DNA from: Helicoverpa zea
Lineage: Eukaryota; Arthropoda; Insecta; Lepidoptera; Noctuidae
Assembly (NCBI RefSeq): GCF_022581195.2
Contig: NC_061482.1
Span: 1,054,001 to 1,118,000, forward strand
Direction of reading: 5' to 3'
Length of the DNA: 64,000 bases
A program made the position numbers and the translations under genes. Positions 1 to 10,888 of the stretch are shown here, in pieces. The notes under the pieces are model-generated. The model was not told the DNA's origin. It saw nothing but the letters and a program-made list of their open reading frames with translations, and made no database searches. Within the stretch, counting starts at the first letter, position 1, and every line of letters starts with the position of its first letter.

Positions 1-216
1 CCACTTATAAATTCTTGGAGATAGATCTGCACCTGACCTCTAAAACAGAATAGATCTGTATCTGTATTTAAAACTCCTGAAATAGATATCGCCGCGAGCC
101 ATTACTTCCCCTGCTATGCTACTTCAATTCAATAGGCTTAAGGACAGAGTTAAAAAATAATGATTCTGATTAGTCCGTCATTAGGTTATCAAAAAATGTT
201 GTATACGTGTTTTTTA
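1..216. other. Intronic sequence, nothing recognised
   Basis: AT-rich sequence inside the presumed intron of the GT43 glucuronosyltransferase gene whose last exon starts at 7002. I see no ORF, RNA gene or repeat boundary in it. Confidence 0.4.
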
Positions 217-1190
217 TATTATACTTCGGCCGTTCAGAGAATGCGTTCCTGACACCTATCAGTTAGTCACGACTAGTGATGGGCACAACATAACACTGAG
301 TTCGTTACCGTTCCTTCAAAATGAACCGCCGCATTATTTTAAGATTATTTTCGTTTTAAATTGGCGGAATCATTTGTTTTATATTTTAGTTATTTAAGTG
401 GAAACCAAAAAAAGGTAATATTCATATAATAAAATTGTTTTATTTATTCTTTGTTACAAGTACATTGAATTGAATGTGCGAACAGAATATTAATCAGACT
501 CCGATTTGCTTGAGGAGGTGGTGTCTTCATCATCATCTTCGCCTACATGTATAATTATATTATTATCAATAACAGAATCAATCCTGATATCTCGGTCTAA
601 CAAAAGCCGGGTAATCAAATAAAAACAGATCGAAAACACTTGAAAAACGTGGTCTATGCGCACGAAACGACAACGGACGACTGTTTTAGCGTCACAAAAT
701 GGCGGCCCATAACGCCATTTGGGGTTACCATTTTTAATCTAAGTATAAAAATGCGGTTTGGTCATAGTTTTATTTTTATATTTCATAAAAGTTATAATTA
801 AGTCTTATAGTCCATTATTTTCCAATTCTTAAAAAGAAAATCAAAACGTATTATTTTATATTATAACTGTATAAGAACAGATTACGATACTTGCCTGTTA
901 TTTTTAGCACAGCACTACAAAATATAAACCGCTGACATAACCTTGTAATAGCGCAGTATAGATTTAGAAAAATATTGTTTACCAAGTTATTTGACACTCA
1001 GTTTGGCACAAAATTATAACATTCATTGATTATTGATATAATAATGTTGTTTTAATGCTCCTCAATTGTTAAAACGGTAAACAACCAGCAAAAATATTTT
1101 TATCGTAACTGCAACGCCATTGCAAAGTTACGTCGTCAGTTCAATCGCGACGTGTCAGGAACGCATTCTCTGAATGGCCGAACTATAATA
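217..1190. mobile_element. TIR DNA transposon, internally deleted, unclassified
   Basis: A ~38-bp terminal inverted repeat brackets this ~974-bp block. The left copy (217-255) and the reverse complement of the right copy (1152-1190) share TATTATA, one differing base, TTCGGCC, one differing base, then TTCAGAGAATGCGTTCC. The target-site duplication is not resolved because the flanks are AT-rich. The interior carries the end of a minus-strand ORF (490-741), so this is probably a deleted derivative of a larger coding element rather than a pure MITE. The superfamily is not assigned. Confidence 0.7.
490..741 (-). pseudogene. C-terminal ORF remnant of the 217-1190 element
   Basis: On the minus strand a frame of about 84 codons stays open from an upstream TAG (near 742) to a TAA at 492-490. 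It ends in a hydrophilic acidic and serine-rich tail with the runs GEDDDED and TTSSSKSESD. Overlapping AATAAATAAA polyadenylation signals lie ~40 nt beyond the stop. An acidic tail followed closely by a poly(A) signal looks like the 3' end of a transposon-encoded protein whose 5' part was deleted. No domain is recognised and no start codon is proposed. Confidence 0.4.
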
Positions 1191-1674
1191 AAGCATTATA
1201 TAAAGACTGTGGGTGACATCGCAAATGTCACTTTTATGTAAAATTTGTACTTTAAAAGAGTAAGCATTATATCTTCGTTGTTTTTTTGTGAGGAAAAATA
1301 CGTGTCCATTATTTTATCTAAAAGACGGACTCATTATTTTTTTCATTCACCATGGCTGTTATTTAATTCAGTTGACCTACTCCATTGTTTTTGACTTGCT
1401 ATAATTGTTGCGTGTGTCAAGTGGGTTGGTCGACCCTTGAGGAAAAATTATAAATTCAAATGTCTTATGGCGTTGTAATCTATTGTGTAAAAATATGTAT
1501 TACACATAATATAAGGTAGTAAACAAGAATAATTATAATAAGTCTCTATAATTAAGTATTTAGTTTGGATAATAAAGTATGATATGTCATATTAAACTAT
1601 TGGCTCGTATAAGGCTACCATTTTGTTACAAAAAATTTGGTAAATAAAGAACCGTTCGACCGATTTTGTGCAAA

Positions 1675-1929
1675 TCCAAACTAATATTATAAATGCGAAA
1701 GTAACTCTCTGTCTGTCTGTCTGTCTGTCTTTTCTTCACGCCTAAACTACTGAACCGATTTGTGTGAAATTTGGTACGGACATAGTTTGAAACTTGAGAA
1801 AGGACATAGGATAGTTTTTACTACAAAAAAAAAAAAAAAATTCCGGACATATAGCGCCATCTATTGGTCAAATCAAAAATCCGCTGGTAGTCACTATTCC
1901 ACGCGAACGAAGTTGCGGGCAAAAGCTAG
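1675..1929 (+). mobile_element. Non-autonomous Helitron, short
   Basis: The element opens TC-CAAACTAATATTATAAA after an A and ends in CTAG before a T, the A|T insertion site typical of Helitrons. A GC-rich hairpin-forming stretch sits just upstream of the CTAG end. The interior has a (GTCT)n run at 1711-1730 and an A-run at 1825-1841. Its length (255 bp) excludes Rep/Helicase, so it must have moved in trans. Confidence 0.75.
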
Positions 1930-2644
1930 TTACACATAAACCAACTTCTCAATAGTCTAAACAAAGCCAAAATATTTGGTTTGGACGGATGAGACCGTCC
2001 TTGAGTTATAAAATTACAACGAAAAGTGGCAATAATTTTTACATATGTATGAAGATGTTTTTTATTACACAACTTTGGAAATAATTTTGTTATCTGAAAA
2101 TAAGTGCTGATCTATTGTTTGTCTCAGAATCTGCTTCAGGTGTATAAGCGCTTATATTAATATCAATAGCAGGTAATTAACAATTAATAGTTAGTCATTA
2201 AAAACTAGGTAACTATGAGAAACGAAGTGTTTATAAATATACGTAGCCAAATTAAAAAAGCATTTATTTTAAGTAGGCTGAAAAATAGCACTTTTCAAAC
2301 GTCAAAATTACATGATATCCCCAAAACGCCCGCCCCTCACCATCCTAAGTTATTTCTGAGAAGTGGCGTAAAACGTCTATCAAAAGTATATAATTATTGT
2401 ATAACATACTGGTTTTTCTTTTCAATTACCTCTAGGTAATTTTTATCTACTTACAATTAGCATTCAGCACAAGCCTTACAAATATTTAGGAATCATTCTG
2501 AATGACTTGAATTTCATACATTATTGAATACTGATAAATGCTTCTGTATAGTAACTGTGCGATTTTTAAATTATTTTGCTAATTGTCGTATTGTTATCTG
2601 CTTTGCGAATTACGTAATACCTAATATAATTACACGAGTGTCCT
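1930..2644. other. Intronic sequence, nothing recognised
   Basis: AT-rich non-coding sequence between a Helitron and the Harbinger-like element. A 74-codon plus-strand frame at 2215-2439 lacks low-complexity bias or any domain; I treat it as chance. Confidence 0.4.
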
Positions 2645-2947
2645 TTATAAAGGAGATTGCCCGTTTTGTAAGGGAAGTTGGGTCCCAGTGAAAAATGTTT
2701 GTGCCCTGAAGATTTTTATTTTAACTAATAGGAAAAACATTGCATTTTCATAATCAGAAACCTTTTTTCATTTATTCACCCTGGTTCAAGAGATATCATT
2801 ATTTTTCTGTTTTAAGAATATAGGTTATAATTAGAAATTGACATGGACTATAGATCACTATGAGCATAGAAATATGTACTGTAAATAGCAGTACCATGGA
2901 ATTATGTCTCTATTTATGCATAAAGTAATGGAATTGTTATTATGTGT

Positions 2948-3047
2948 TTCCCGCGGTTACACCCGCGTCCCCGGGAACACCTTTCCATACCCGGATAAAT
3001 TATAGCCTACCTAATCAAATCTTTCCTCTTTATAATATTAGTATAGA
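2948..3047 (-). mobile_element. Decayed Helitron fragment
   Basis: The right end reads, on the minus strand, TCTATACTAATATTATAAA, the start motif of the short Helitrons elsewhere in the window. The body keeps the reversed 'cccggataaa...tagcctacc' block seen at 38235-38433 and 54077-54271. The CTAG end is lost. It lies between the transposase stop and the left TIR of the Harbinger-like element. Confidence 0.6.
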
Positions 3048-3130
3048 CTCATAATTACCGTTATTGATAGTTATTATTATTTTAGTAATATCAAGGGAAA
3101 TAAAAAAAAAACAAAACATGAATAAACTAT

Positions 3131-5101
3131 TTATTCTTCATAAAATATTTCGTCCAAAGATTGAGCTGGAGCACTCACATTGTTGAAGCGGCCCCAGCTT
3201 AAATACCACAATACTGTCATAGTATGAGCACAACACCCTACCGTACGGTTACCCACTAGACAGTTACAATAGTAAGCAATGATACTTTCTAAAGAATTTG
3301 CCCGATCTTCATCTCTACTTATCAACAAATAAGAGTAATATGTTTTATGGCTCACATGGCGGGACTTAATTCTAGTCCTAATTAAATAATTATTTTGACC
3401 CAATATTAAGGGCAAATCCTCTTCCAAGACATCATTGCTTACTTCAACATTATAAGTACCATTACTTCTTATGTGCTCCCCATAATAGGATCTAGCCTGT
3501 TTTAATTGGTAAGATCCCAATGCAAATCTTCTTAAATCATCTAAAGTTAATCTTGGAAAATGATCTAAATGGGGAGCATTGCTGTCTATGTTTTGGAAAA
3601 CCGTACGTCTCCTATTGATGTTATCCCTTCGAATAAATTCCCCCAAATAATTACTACTGTTTAATCTCGCCTGAGCAATTTGCACATACTCTGCAGCGTC
3701 AGGTCTATCTTCAATTGTTGGGTGGAATTTATTCAAAAGGGCACAAACAATTTTAAAATCATCCATAAGGTGTGTTGATGCTCTGTTAAAATATTCTTGT
3801 CGAAACAGTTTGTAGTCTCTTTTGATGCGACCATTTACAATTTCAACTACCCATCTACACATAGTCACACACCTAGACTTGTTTGCTTGGTCAGTGGTCA
3901 ATTGAAATTCACCTTCCAATAATGACTCAGGCATGTATGTTTTATAATTATAGCTTTGGAGTTCAGGGATCACGTCTCTAAATCCCCTATCCAATATAAA
4001 GACATCCCCCTGTCTAAAAAATGAGCGCATTGGACCACTTTCATTACGAAATAGATCACTCATGATTGTCGAGTCATTTTTTGTTGCTTCATATGGTCCA
4101 ATGCACTCTAAAATATATCCATCACAACATGTGATTAAAAAGGGTTTAACCAAATTATTATATTTGTGTAGACTTTATGTCTGTTTCTGATATTTGTAGT
4201 TACTACTACTCTGTACATAAACATATGTACCATCACATATGACAATAGCAGGTTTAGAATCTGGAGCCATGCTACTGTCTCCGAATAGACCTTCAGGAAT
4301 AGTCCTGTTACGTGAGGCCACATTTTGTATATTAGTGTGATTAACTCCCAAATGCATTGGTACAAAATGTTCTTTTAAACATTCCCTAACAATGTTCATT
4401 TTTTTTTCTAATGTAGATCGTGGCAATTGAAAAAGAGTTGCCAGTCTTTGGTTGCTGTCCCCTGTCCTAAGTTTAACAAGAAATGTGCTTAATGCAAGGC
4501 TAGGATTTCTAACCTTATTATGTAAAGTAGGAAGGCTATTTAATATTTCATTAAACTGCATCTCTGTAAGTCCCAGCCAATAATGGCGTAAATGTGCATC
4601 CATTGCTGCAATATTATTAAAATCTAAACTTCTTTGAGAAGCTCTTTCCAGTATGGAAAATATATCATCAACTTGAAAGCTAGTAAAGTCATTTAGGTTG
4701 GTAGTCAGTTCATCCCACTGATTGCTATATAAATGGTGATGACAGATTCTAGCATTTAAAGGTATATATATATTGTACTGCAATAACAACAGTTCCTTTA
4801 TAGTCATAGGTACTAAAAGACGTTCATCATTATCACAGCCTACAAACATACAGTGACGAGAAGCTGCAGCAACTCGTTTATACTTTTGTGAGTTAATCTT
4901 AGATTGAACTCGTAATGCTTGTTGTGGTTGAGATGTTGGAGCTGGCATTGGAGGTGGTTCAGGTATCTCGGGGTCTTCTAATGAAGATAGAGCTGCATCC
5001 ATGACCCTTGCAGGTCTGTTTGAATCTTGAACCTCCAAACGTCTCGTCTCCCGAGTTGCTGCTAACCAGCAAGGAATGCACACTTTTTGTAAATGTGGAA
5101 C
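3131..5101 (-). pseudogene. Transposase exon 3 (catalytic core and SWIM finger)
   Basis: Acceptor TTTTAG|GTTCCA at 5101, stop TAA at 3133-3131. The 656 codons carry the DDE core and SWIM finger. The in-frame TAA at 4177-4175 lies between KYQKQT and SLHKYN; the frame is the same on both sides, so one base change explains the break. Confidence 0.75.
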
Positions 5102-5511
5102 CTAAAATGAAATAGTTGGTATTAGTGAATATCAGAATAGGTACCAAACCCTATATTGTTATTGTGCAAGCATATGAATAAAAATAGCATCAATTAGAAA
5201 TAAACTATGCAGCATTTTTTCTGAAACATTATTTAGAAAATGTTAAACACAATTGCAGGGTATGAGATCTCAGGTTCAGTTCCAGGATTGGGTTTCTGGG
5301 TATTTCCATTAAGATTTCATGAGTAGTAACCAGAAGAGCCTGGAATACTGGGTTTGTGCCTGGTTGATTGCATGGTCTCACCGTTATTACTTAGAACATA
5401 ACTGACAAAATGTATTGTGTACTGTTAGGTACACCTCTGCCTAATCGTCGTCACGCTTGTGATTGGGGATTATAGGCGTGATGATACAGAATGTTATTAA
5501 ATAATACTCAC

Positions 5512-5730
5512 CAGATGTGCTAAAGTCCATCTTAAAATCATGCTACGTTGTGGACAGTCTAACTCAACTCTGTGGGTTCTCCGACTTGCAACAGAGATAC
5601 CACATCCATAACAAACATTTAAGTGACCATATGCAGGTGATATATCCTCGTGGGATCCAGTTATATTTGACAATATCCTTTCTTGCAACAGCAAATAACA
5701 TTCAATACATAGGATATCATCTGACGTTAC
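5512..5730 (-). pseudogene. Transposase exon 2
   Basis: This exon is 73 codons, from acceptor CCAG|GTAACG at 5730 to donor CTG|GTGAGT at 5512/5511, phase 0 on both sides. It carries CIEC and CYGC cysteine pairs, so the putative zinc module spans exons 1-3. Confidence 0.7.
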
Positions 5731-5928
5731 CTGGAAAAGATTATATTCTATACTATTCTATATTTATAACTGCTTAAACTTGTAAATACATAAACTCTCA
5801 TAAAGAACTAAGTTTACAGTGCTAAGTTTACTCTAATCAAATGTTATTTTGAGTTTGCATAATGCATTTAACCACTATATTTATATTGTCCACAATAATT
5901 ATTATTGTTTATGCACACGATAACTTAC

Positions 5929-6084
5929 AGGTGTAGGCGTTGTCCAAGTTCGTAGAAGAACTGTCATTTGCTCGTTCAACTCCTCAACTGTATACCGGCG
6001 TAAATTAGACGCTAGTAAAAGGGAACAGTTAATACAGCGTCGGTAAGACAGGCGGTGTGCCCGACTTCTGGCTGGGGTAGACAT
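5929..6084 (-). pseudogene. Transposase exon 1
   Basis: This exon is 52 codons, from ATG at 6084-6082 to a codon-phase donor CCT|GTAAGT at 5929/5928. It contains the CxxC pair CINC. The open frame continues upstream of the ATG, but the first AUG of the frame is used here. Confidence 0.7.
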
Positions 6085-7001
6085 AGTTCTGACAAAAACA
6101 GTTCGGGAGTTCAATATCACACAAGGATTTCACTAAGAGTCAAATTGTTCTCCAAGAATAGCACTTTATCTCACAAAGAACAGCACAAACAAGAGTCAAG
6201 CACTTAGAGTCAATATCTCACAAAGAGGAGTCAATTATCTCACAAAACATAAAGTAAGTACGCGAGGAACTTATTAGCTCAACTCGGTGGTAGCAGAAAG
6301 GCACGTATCGTAAATAATAACTAAGTAAATACGGAATTCAAAACTCAACGTATTATACAAAGCAATCACGAACACACAACGAACGAAGTACGAACGTCAA
6401 AGTGATGTGACATGCGCAAGTAAATGTTGCCAGAGCAATTATATTTAATCATTAATAAATCGATTTAAGTTTTTAAATTACGTAAGGCTTTTATTTTAAT
6501 TTAAAATCGCTCTTATCTTATCTATCTTATCTTATCTGTTCAACAATATAGACTTATCATGAATATAGTTAGAATAATAATTAAAAATAATTGTATTTTT
6601 TTATTTTTAATAACTGTTTTGTTTTGATATCGATTACTCTATTGATTAAAATACGTAATTTTCAATAGTTATTTGATATCTGGCAACTTTTTTTTGTTTA
6701 CCAATCAAACGGATGTCGACGTAATGTTTAACTATTAATTAATTTTAACTTTATTCCCAGGGTGAAAGAAATTGTATAAAAAATAATTTGGAAACAAAAA
6801 AATAAACAATATTTTTAGGTTATTATTCCATTCAGGCACACGATACCACAAAAGGGACCTGCCCCGTGGCAATCTCCTTTATTTCTCTATAATTGTAATG
6901 GAAGAACAATCACTCATTATTCTATTCTCTTTTTAACACTATTTAATTGTACTATTGTGCTACTTTCTATGTTATAATAGATCTTCTCTTCAAAATTCCA
7001 G

Positions 7002-7415
7002 GTTGTGGCATTCTTCGACTCGTGGCACGGCTCCCGTACATACCCAGTTGACATGGCAGGCTTCGCAATCAACATAGAGTACCTAAAACCCTCTGCTTCT
7101 ATGCCGTACATCGCTGGCCACGAAGAAGATAGGTTCCTGGTAAGCCTCGGCCTCACCCTCAATGACATTGAACCCCTAGCTTCAAACTGCTCCAAGGTCT
7201 TAGTCTGGCACACCAAAACAGCACCTTACAAAAAACCTTCGCTAAGAATTGATGTCGACCAAATCGATATAACATCCCCTAAGTACGATTATTTCGTCAA
7301 TCTACTTAAAGAAACTTCTAGGTTAGGTATGGCTAGCGTTTTTCCTGATAACGGTTCAAAGACTTATATTATAAGGGATCGTAGGAAATATGAAACTTTG
7401 AGTGGGCTGTCGTAA
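7002..7415 (+). CDS. Beta-1,3-glucuronosyltransferase (GT43), last exon
   Basis: This is the C-terminal 137 residues of a Golgi type II glucuronosyltransferase of the GlcAT-P/S/I group, which transfers GlcA from UDP-GlcA to terminal galactose, for example to complete the proteoglycan linker tetrasaccharide. The acceptor TTCCAG|GTTGTG opens the exon at 7002; the frame ends at TAA 7413-7415. Family marks are AFFDSWHGSRTYPVDMAGFA, then GHEEDRFLVSLG (where GT43 enzymes have the ExxLL catalytic-base region), LTLNDIEPLASNCSKVLVWHT and a short tail. The N-terminal anchor, stem, UDP-binding DxD region and remaining exons must lie left of position 1. Which GT43 paralogue it is cannot be told from this exon. 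Base composition is richer in GC than its flanks, as expected of coding sequence. Confidence 0.9.
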   Translation, partial: VVAFFDSWHGSRTYPVDMAGFAINIEYLKPSASMPYIAGHEEDRFLVSLGLTLNDIEPLASNCSKVLVWHTKTAPYKKPSLRIDVDQIDITSPKYDYFVNLLKETSRLGMASVFPDNGSKTYIIRDRRKYETLSGLS

Positions 7416-8186
7416 TGTGTGATTTGCACACTCGTCGTCATAATATTGAGGATACCTCGCTAGTACTTTAATGAAACCGCGTTGCGTTGTTACTGCCCTA
7501 AAAGTTTAACCGTATCTAGTGAACAAAGTAACAATATAGAAATGTTTTTTTTATTCATGTCTTAGTTAGACTTTAACTTGACTTTATTTTTAATGGTCAA
7601 CACGTGAAGCCAACTTGTCGTTTTAGTTCAGTTTAATATTAAAACCTTGCTATGAAAAAAACAATATAAGATAGTACCTGCATAAAACAAGCGATAAATG
7701 ATATATTTTTCGACCGTGTTGGTGTTATCATTTAGTGTCCAAATTGTATTTTTTTTTTTACACAAGAACAAACAAAAAACATGTAAGTAACTGTTGACGT
7801 AGTAATTCTAAAATAAACAACGATCTCGAAATAACTGATTATTTCAAAGACTATTAAAATTAATTCGATAGGATTATGTCTATAAGACAGTCGGTAGATC
7901 AGTTGTAGCTTAAGCATGTTAAATATTGTTGCAAAAACTAAAATTTACAAACACGTACAAAATGACTTATCTCAGTTATAAGTTTATCACAGGTTTGGGT
8001 TTCTGCAAATAATTTCCGACCAAAACGAACACGAAAATACATTAAAATGATAAGAACTTACAATTATGTAATCTACGCAATATTAGTGGCAAACTATTGT
8101 AATTGTTTATAATAGTAATTCGTTACAAATTAGCTAAACTTATATAATACATGTAACAAAAGGAAACTTGAATATATATGGCCTTA
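7416..8186 (+). other. Probable 3' UTR and downstream flank of the GT43 gene
   Basis: No ORF of note follows the stop. The first AATAAA on the plus strand is at 7812-7817, about 400 nt beyond the stop, and could be the poly(A) signal. No repeat boundary is seen before the MITE at 8187. Confidence 0.45.
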
Positions 8187-8316
8187 CTACAAAAACTTTA
8201 ACACGTGTTTTACACTTGTCTAAAAAAAATTTGGCTGCAAAATGAACCATATGTCAACGTCGTAATTTGACATTTTTTTAGACAAGGCTTAAACTGACGT
8301 TTAAAAGTTTTTGTGG
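8187..8316. mobile_element. MITE-B copy 1 (TA-duplicating, Tc1/mariner-type)
   Basis: TIRs of about 40 bp start CYACAAAAACTTT and include ACACTTGTCTAAAAAAA. TA dinucleotides flank both ends (8185-8186 and 8317-8318). At 130 bp it is non-coding. Two more copies lie at 34780-34921 and 61591-61718. Confidence 0.75.
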
Positions 8317-8840
8317 TAAGACGGATAGTGTTTAAATACAGTGTGATGTTAGATAGAATTAATAAATTATTTAAGAATAAGCGATCAAGCGAAAGATTTT
8401 CTTCTGGGATTTGTAAGTAAATCCTTTATCTAAGGTCTTTAATAAGATTGATTAAAACAAGATTAGTTTGTGAAAGTCAAACTGTCTACATATTGTAATC
8501 ACTGTGGCACGTTGTGATAAAAAAAGTTGTATGTAGCGTAAATATTTTCCATATAATAGTTTCAGTTCAAACAGAATTGATATATGCAACACAAGCACTG
8601 AAAAAGTAAAAATGCTGAAATTACTCTTCAAGTGTAAATACTTAACATATACAACTCTTAATAATAGATTAAAATGATCAGTTTACATGCTTAATTAATA
8701 ATTATGTTGTTAACCTAAAGAAAACATTTATTTATTTATATACAGTTGAACAAAACTGTGCAATATTAAAAAAGAATGCATAATTCTGTTTACTTCAAGG
8801 TCAAACAAAATTTATGAATAATAAAACAAAATAAGAGACA
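8317..8840. other. Intergenic, nothing recognised
   Basis: AT-rich sequence without ORFs over 60 codons or recognisable repeat ends. The last base, A8840, is the 5' side of the Helitron insertion point. Confidence 0.4.
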
Positions 8841-9117
8841 TCTATACATATAATAAATCTGTAAAAAAACTGTGTCTGTACATTGAATATATTTAAAAAA
8901 TAATAATTGGGTGGGGTTTAGAAACAGTAATGGAGCACAAATCCAAAAAAAAAATTCTGTCTGTTTGTCTGTATGTCTGTATGTCTGTATGTCTGTATGT
9001 CTGTTTGTTTGTACACGCTAATCTTCGGAACTACTGAACGGATTTCAATGATTTTTTCTTTGTTGTATCAGTATTAAGCCTGGTCAACATATAGGCTATA
9101 ATATATCTTCGAAACTT

Positions 9118-9640
9118 GAAGACCTGATGCAGAACTCCAACAGACCAACAAAACTATAAGAGATATAAAAATGGTGCCATGGCAAAAATTGTTTCATGTG
9201 ATGAGCATTTTTAGTTGAGATAATAAATTTGAAGATCTGGAACACCTGATGTGGAACCCCAAGAGCCCAGCTTCTCTGTACCATATACAGGTATGGCGTT
9301 TTAGCAAAAGTTGTTCAATTTGATAAGCACTTTCTATTGACTTATACAAATTGAAGATCTAAAACACCTGATGTGGAACTCCAGGTGCCCAGCTAGACTA
9401 TAGCATATAGAGGTATGACGTTTTAGCAAAAGTTGTTCAATCTGATAAGCACTCTCTGTTGACTTATACAAATTGAAGGTGTAAAACACCTGATGTGGAA
9501 CTCCAGGAGTCCAGCTAGACTATAGCATATGAAGATATGACGTTTTAGCAAAAGTGGTTCAATCTGATAAGCACTCTCTATTGATGTATAAACATCGAAG
9601 ATCTGGAACACCTGATATGAAACTTCAAGAGCAATACTAC
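9118..9640 (+). repeat. 122-bp minisatellite inside the Helitron
   Basis: The phrase GAAGATCTGGAACACCTGATG recurs with slight changes at 9118 (degenerate), 9231, 9353, 9475 and 9597: spacing 113, then exactly 122, 122 and 122. Each unit also carries GCGTTTTAGCAAAAGTTG and AATCTGATAAGCAC. Units near the right differ at only a few positions, pointing to recent copying within the element. Confidence 0.9.
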
Positions 9641-9861
9641 ACTTGAAATGTATAGAAATGAATGTTATGAAATAGGTATGGTGAATCCTATCCTAAAATA
9701 ATGGACACGTATTTTTCTTTTCTCTCTCTCTCACAAACAAATAATAACGAAGATACAACAACGCTTCGTTAAGTCACTGCTTAGTACAAATTTTACATAC
9801 TTAGACGTGGCGTCACGAGCCCTCACTCTCCGACTTTGTTGCGTTATATCTCATTATTATT

Positions 9862-10476
9862 TTGTATGTCTCTTCCAGACCTCGGGACTACAGAGTTCCG
9901 AATTTTTGGGAGGCAAACGTGGGGCCGAAGCCAACACGCTGAAGCCCTTTTGAGACAACTTTAATGAAATGGTGACACAATACCGTCGATTATCCCTTTA
10001 TACACTATAGAAATGAACCCAAGGACATTCACCGGTGGACGTCGTTAAAAAAAAGACAATCCCCGGTTCTGTGCTAAACTATTGCTAACTATTGAGGGAA
10101 ACTACTTGGGCTATTTGTGATGGGATGTTAGTGGATGTCAATGGTACATGTAAAAATGGCAGGTGGAGACTCGCCACCTCACTTACTGGGCCCCCGGGAA
10201 CCTGAAGCGTGAGGATACCTCGGCGGACTTTAAACACAGATTACGCGCTCCCTGTGCTTACCATGAGGCACCTACCCTCCGAGCAGGGCTACTAATCCTG
10301 CTCTAGCGACTCCACTCTGGACGGCCAAGCCAAGCCAGAGGCGTGAGACCTACCCCCGTCATGGTTCACTCCGACCGGCCGGAGATGGGGGATACTCTCC
10401 CTGGAGAACTCAGCATATAGTATAGCCCCGCGGGGTTGCTACTCCCCGTCATCAGCCTCAGATGTCCTGCGGTGCC
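9862..10476. mobile_element. 615-bp retroelement-like insert with 17-bp TSD
   Basis: The 17-mer TATATCTCATTATTATT directly flanks the block (9845-9861 and 10477-10493). Between the copies is GC-rich sequence quite unlike the Helitron around it, including a GGCCGGAGATGGGGGATAC block and CCCCGCGGGG. A long TSD without TIRs points to target-primed reverse transcription. No RT ORF is visible; it may be a LINE end or a non-tRNA SINE. Orientation is not settled. Confidence 0.6.
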
Positions 10477-10493
10477 TATATCTCATTATTATT

Positions 10494-10888
10494 GTCGTTA
10501 TTATCTCAAGAGCCTTTGTCCCAATTATGTTATGGTCGACTTCCAGTCACGATGCAACTGAGTACCAGTGTTTTACAAGGAGCGACTGCCTATCTGACCT
10601 CCACAACCTGGTTACCCGCTCAACCCAACATACCTTGGTAAGACTTACTGGCTTCTGACTACCCATAACGACTGCCAAGAATGTTCAATGACAGCCGGAA
10701 CCTACAGTTTAACATCCCCTCCAAATAACGGTTATTGGTATCCAAAATATACGTAGAAAGTACATACGAACTTAGAAAAGTTGCATTGGCAGGCACTTGC
10801 CAGACCTGGAATCAAAGACGCACGCTCATACTTGAGAGATTGGTTCTCTACCCACTAAACCACCACGACTTCCACTAAGTCACCACGA
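10494..10888 (-). mobile_element. tRNA-headed SINE, near full length, diverged
   Basis: Read on the minus strand it starts near 10888 with a tRNA-like head (GTGGTTTAGTGGGTA.. A-box region), runs through the common body and ends in AATTGGGACAAAGGC with an ATAATAA tail. The extra 'ccaccacgactt' at the head is duplicated. It abuts the retroelement TSD at 10493. It shares the family with the copies at 17330, 41287 and 50704. Confidence 0.7.

Larger units (their letters stand above)
3131..6084 (-). pseudogene. Harbinger/IS5-type DDE transposase with SWIM zinc finger, one nonsense codon
   Basis: Three exons join in frame: 6084-5929, 5730-5512 and 5101-3131. Introns are GTAAGT...CCAG and GTGAGT...TTTTAG. 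That gives 781 codon positions starting at ATG 6084, with a single TAA at 4177-4175 (codon 434) and no frameshift. The N-terminal ~200 residues hold CxxC pairs (CINC, CIEC, CYGC, CIPC) and a C2CH-like block (CMFVGC ... CHHH), probably DNA-binding zinc modules. The DDE_Tnp_4-like core has Asp at ~415 (VICDGTYVYVQ), Asp at ~496 (FILDRGF) and Glu at ~545 (RWVVEIVNGRIKRDY). A C-terminal SWIM finger, CxCx9CxH, has Cys737, Cys739, Cys749 and His751. An AATAAA overlaps the stop codon. The premature stop separates the first catalytic Asp from the other two, so the gene is inactive unless read through. Family identity is from motifs; the exact clade is inferred. Confidence 0.8.
2645..6883 (-). mobile_element. 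PIF/Harbinger-like DNA transposon, near-complete
   Basis: A 15-bp inverted repeat, ATAAAGGAGATTGCC, occurs at 2645-2660 and inverted at 6868-6882. Weaker inward similarity follows (GGTCCC, then TGTGCCTGAA against TGTGCCCTGAA). Between them lies one complete minus-strand transposase gene (6084-3131) with ~0.8 kb of 5' and ~0.5 kb of 3' flank, the layout of an autonomous element. The TSD cannot be read cleanly because TA-rich bases flank both ends. The second Harbinger protein (Myb/SANT-like) is not seen. A decayed Helitron (2948-3047) lies inside. It sits in an intron of the GT43 gene, in antisense orientation. Confidence 0.65.

Noticed and set aside
4135..4365. 76-codon ORF overlapping the transposase
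   Set aside because: It is in another frame across the premature stop. The two main halves share one frame, so no frameshift product is needed.
6917..7216. 99-codon minus-strand ORF
   Set aside because: It is antisense to the GT43 exon, whose frame shows clear family motifs.
9118..9640. Direct repeats resembling a CRISPR array
   Set aside because: The 122-bp units are contiguous without unique spacers and lie in a eukaryotic Helitron.
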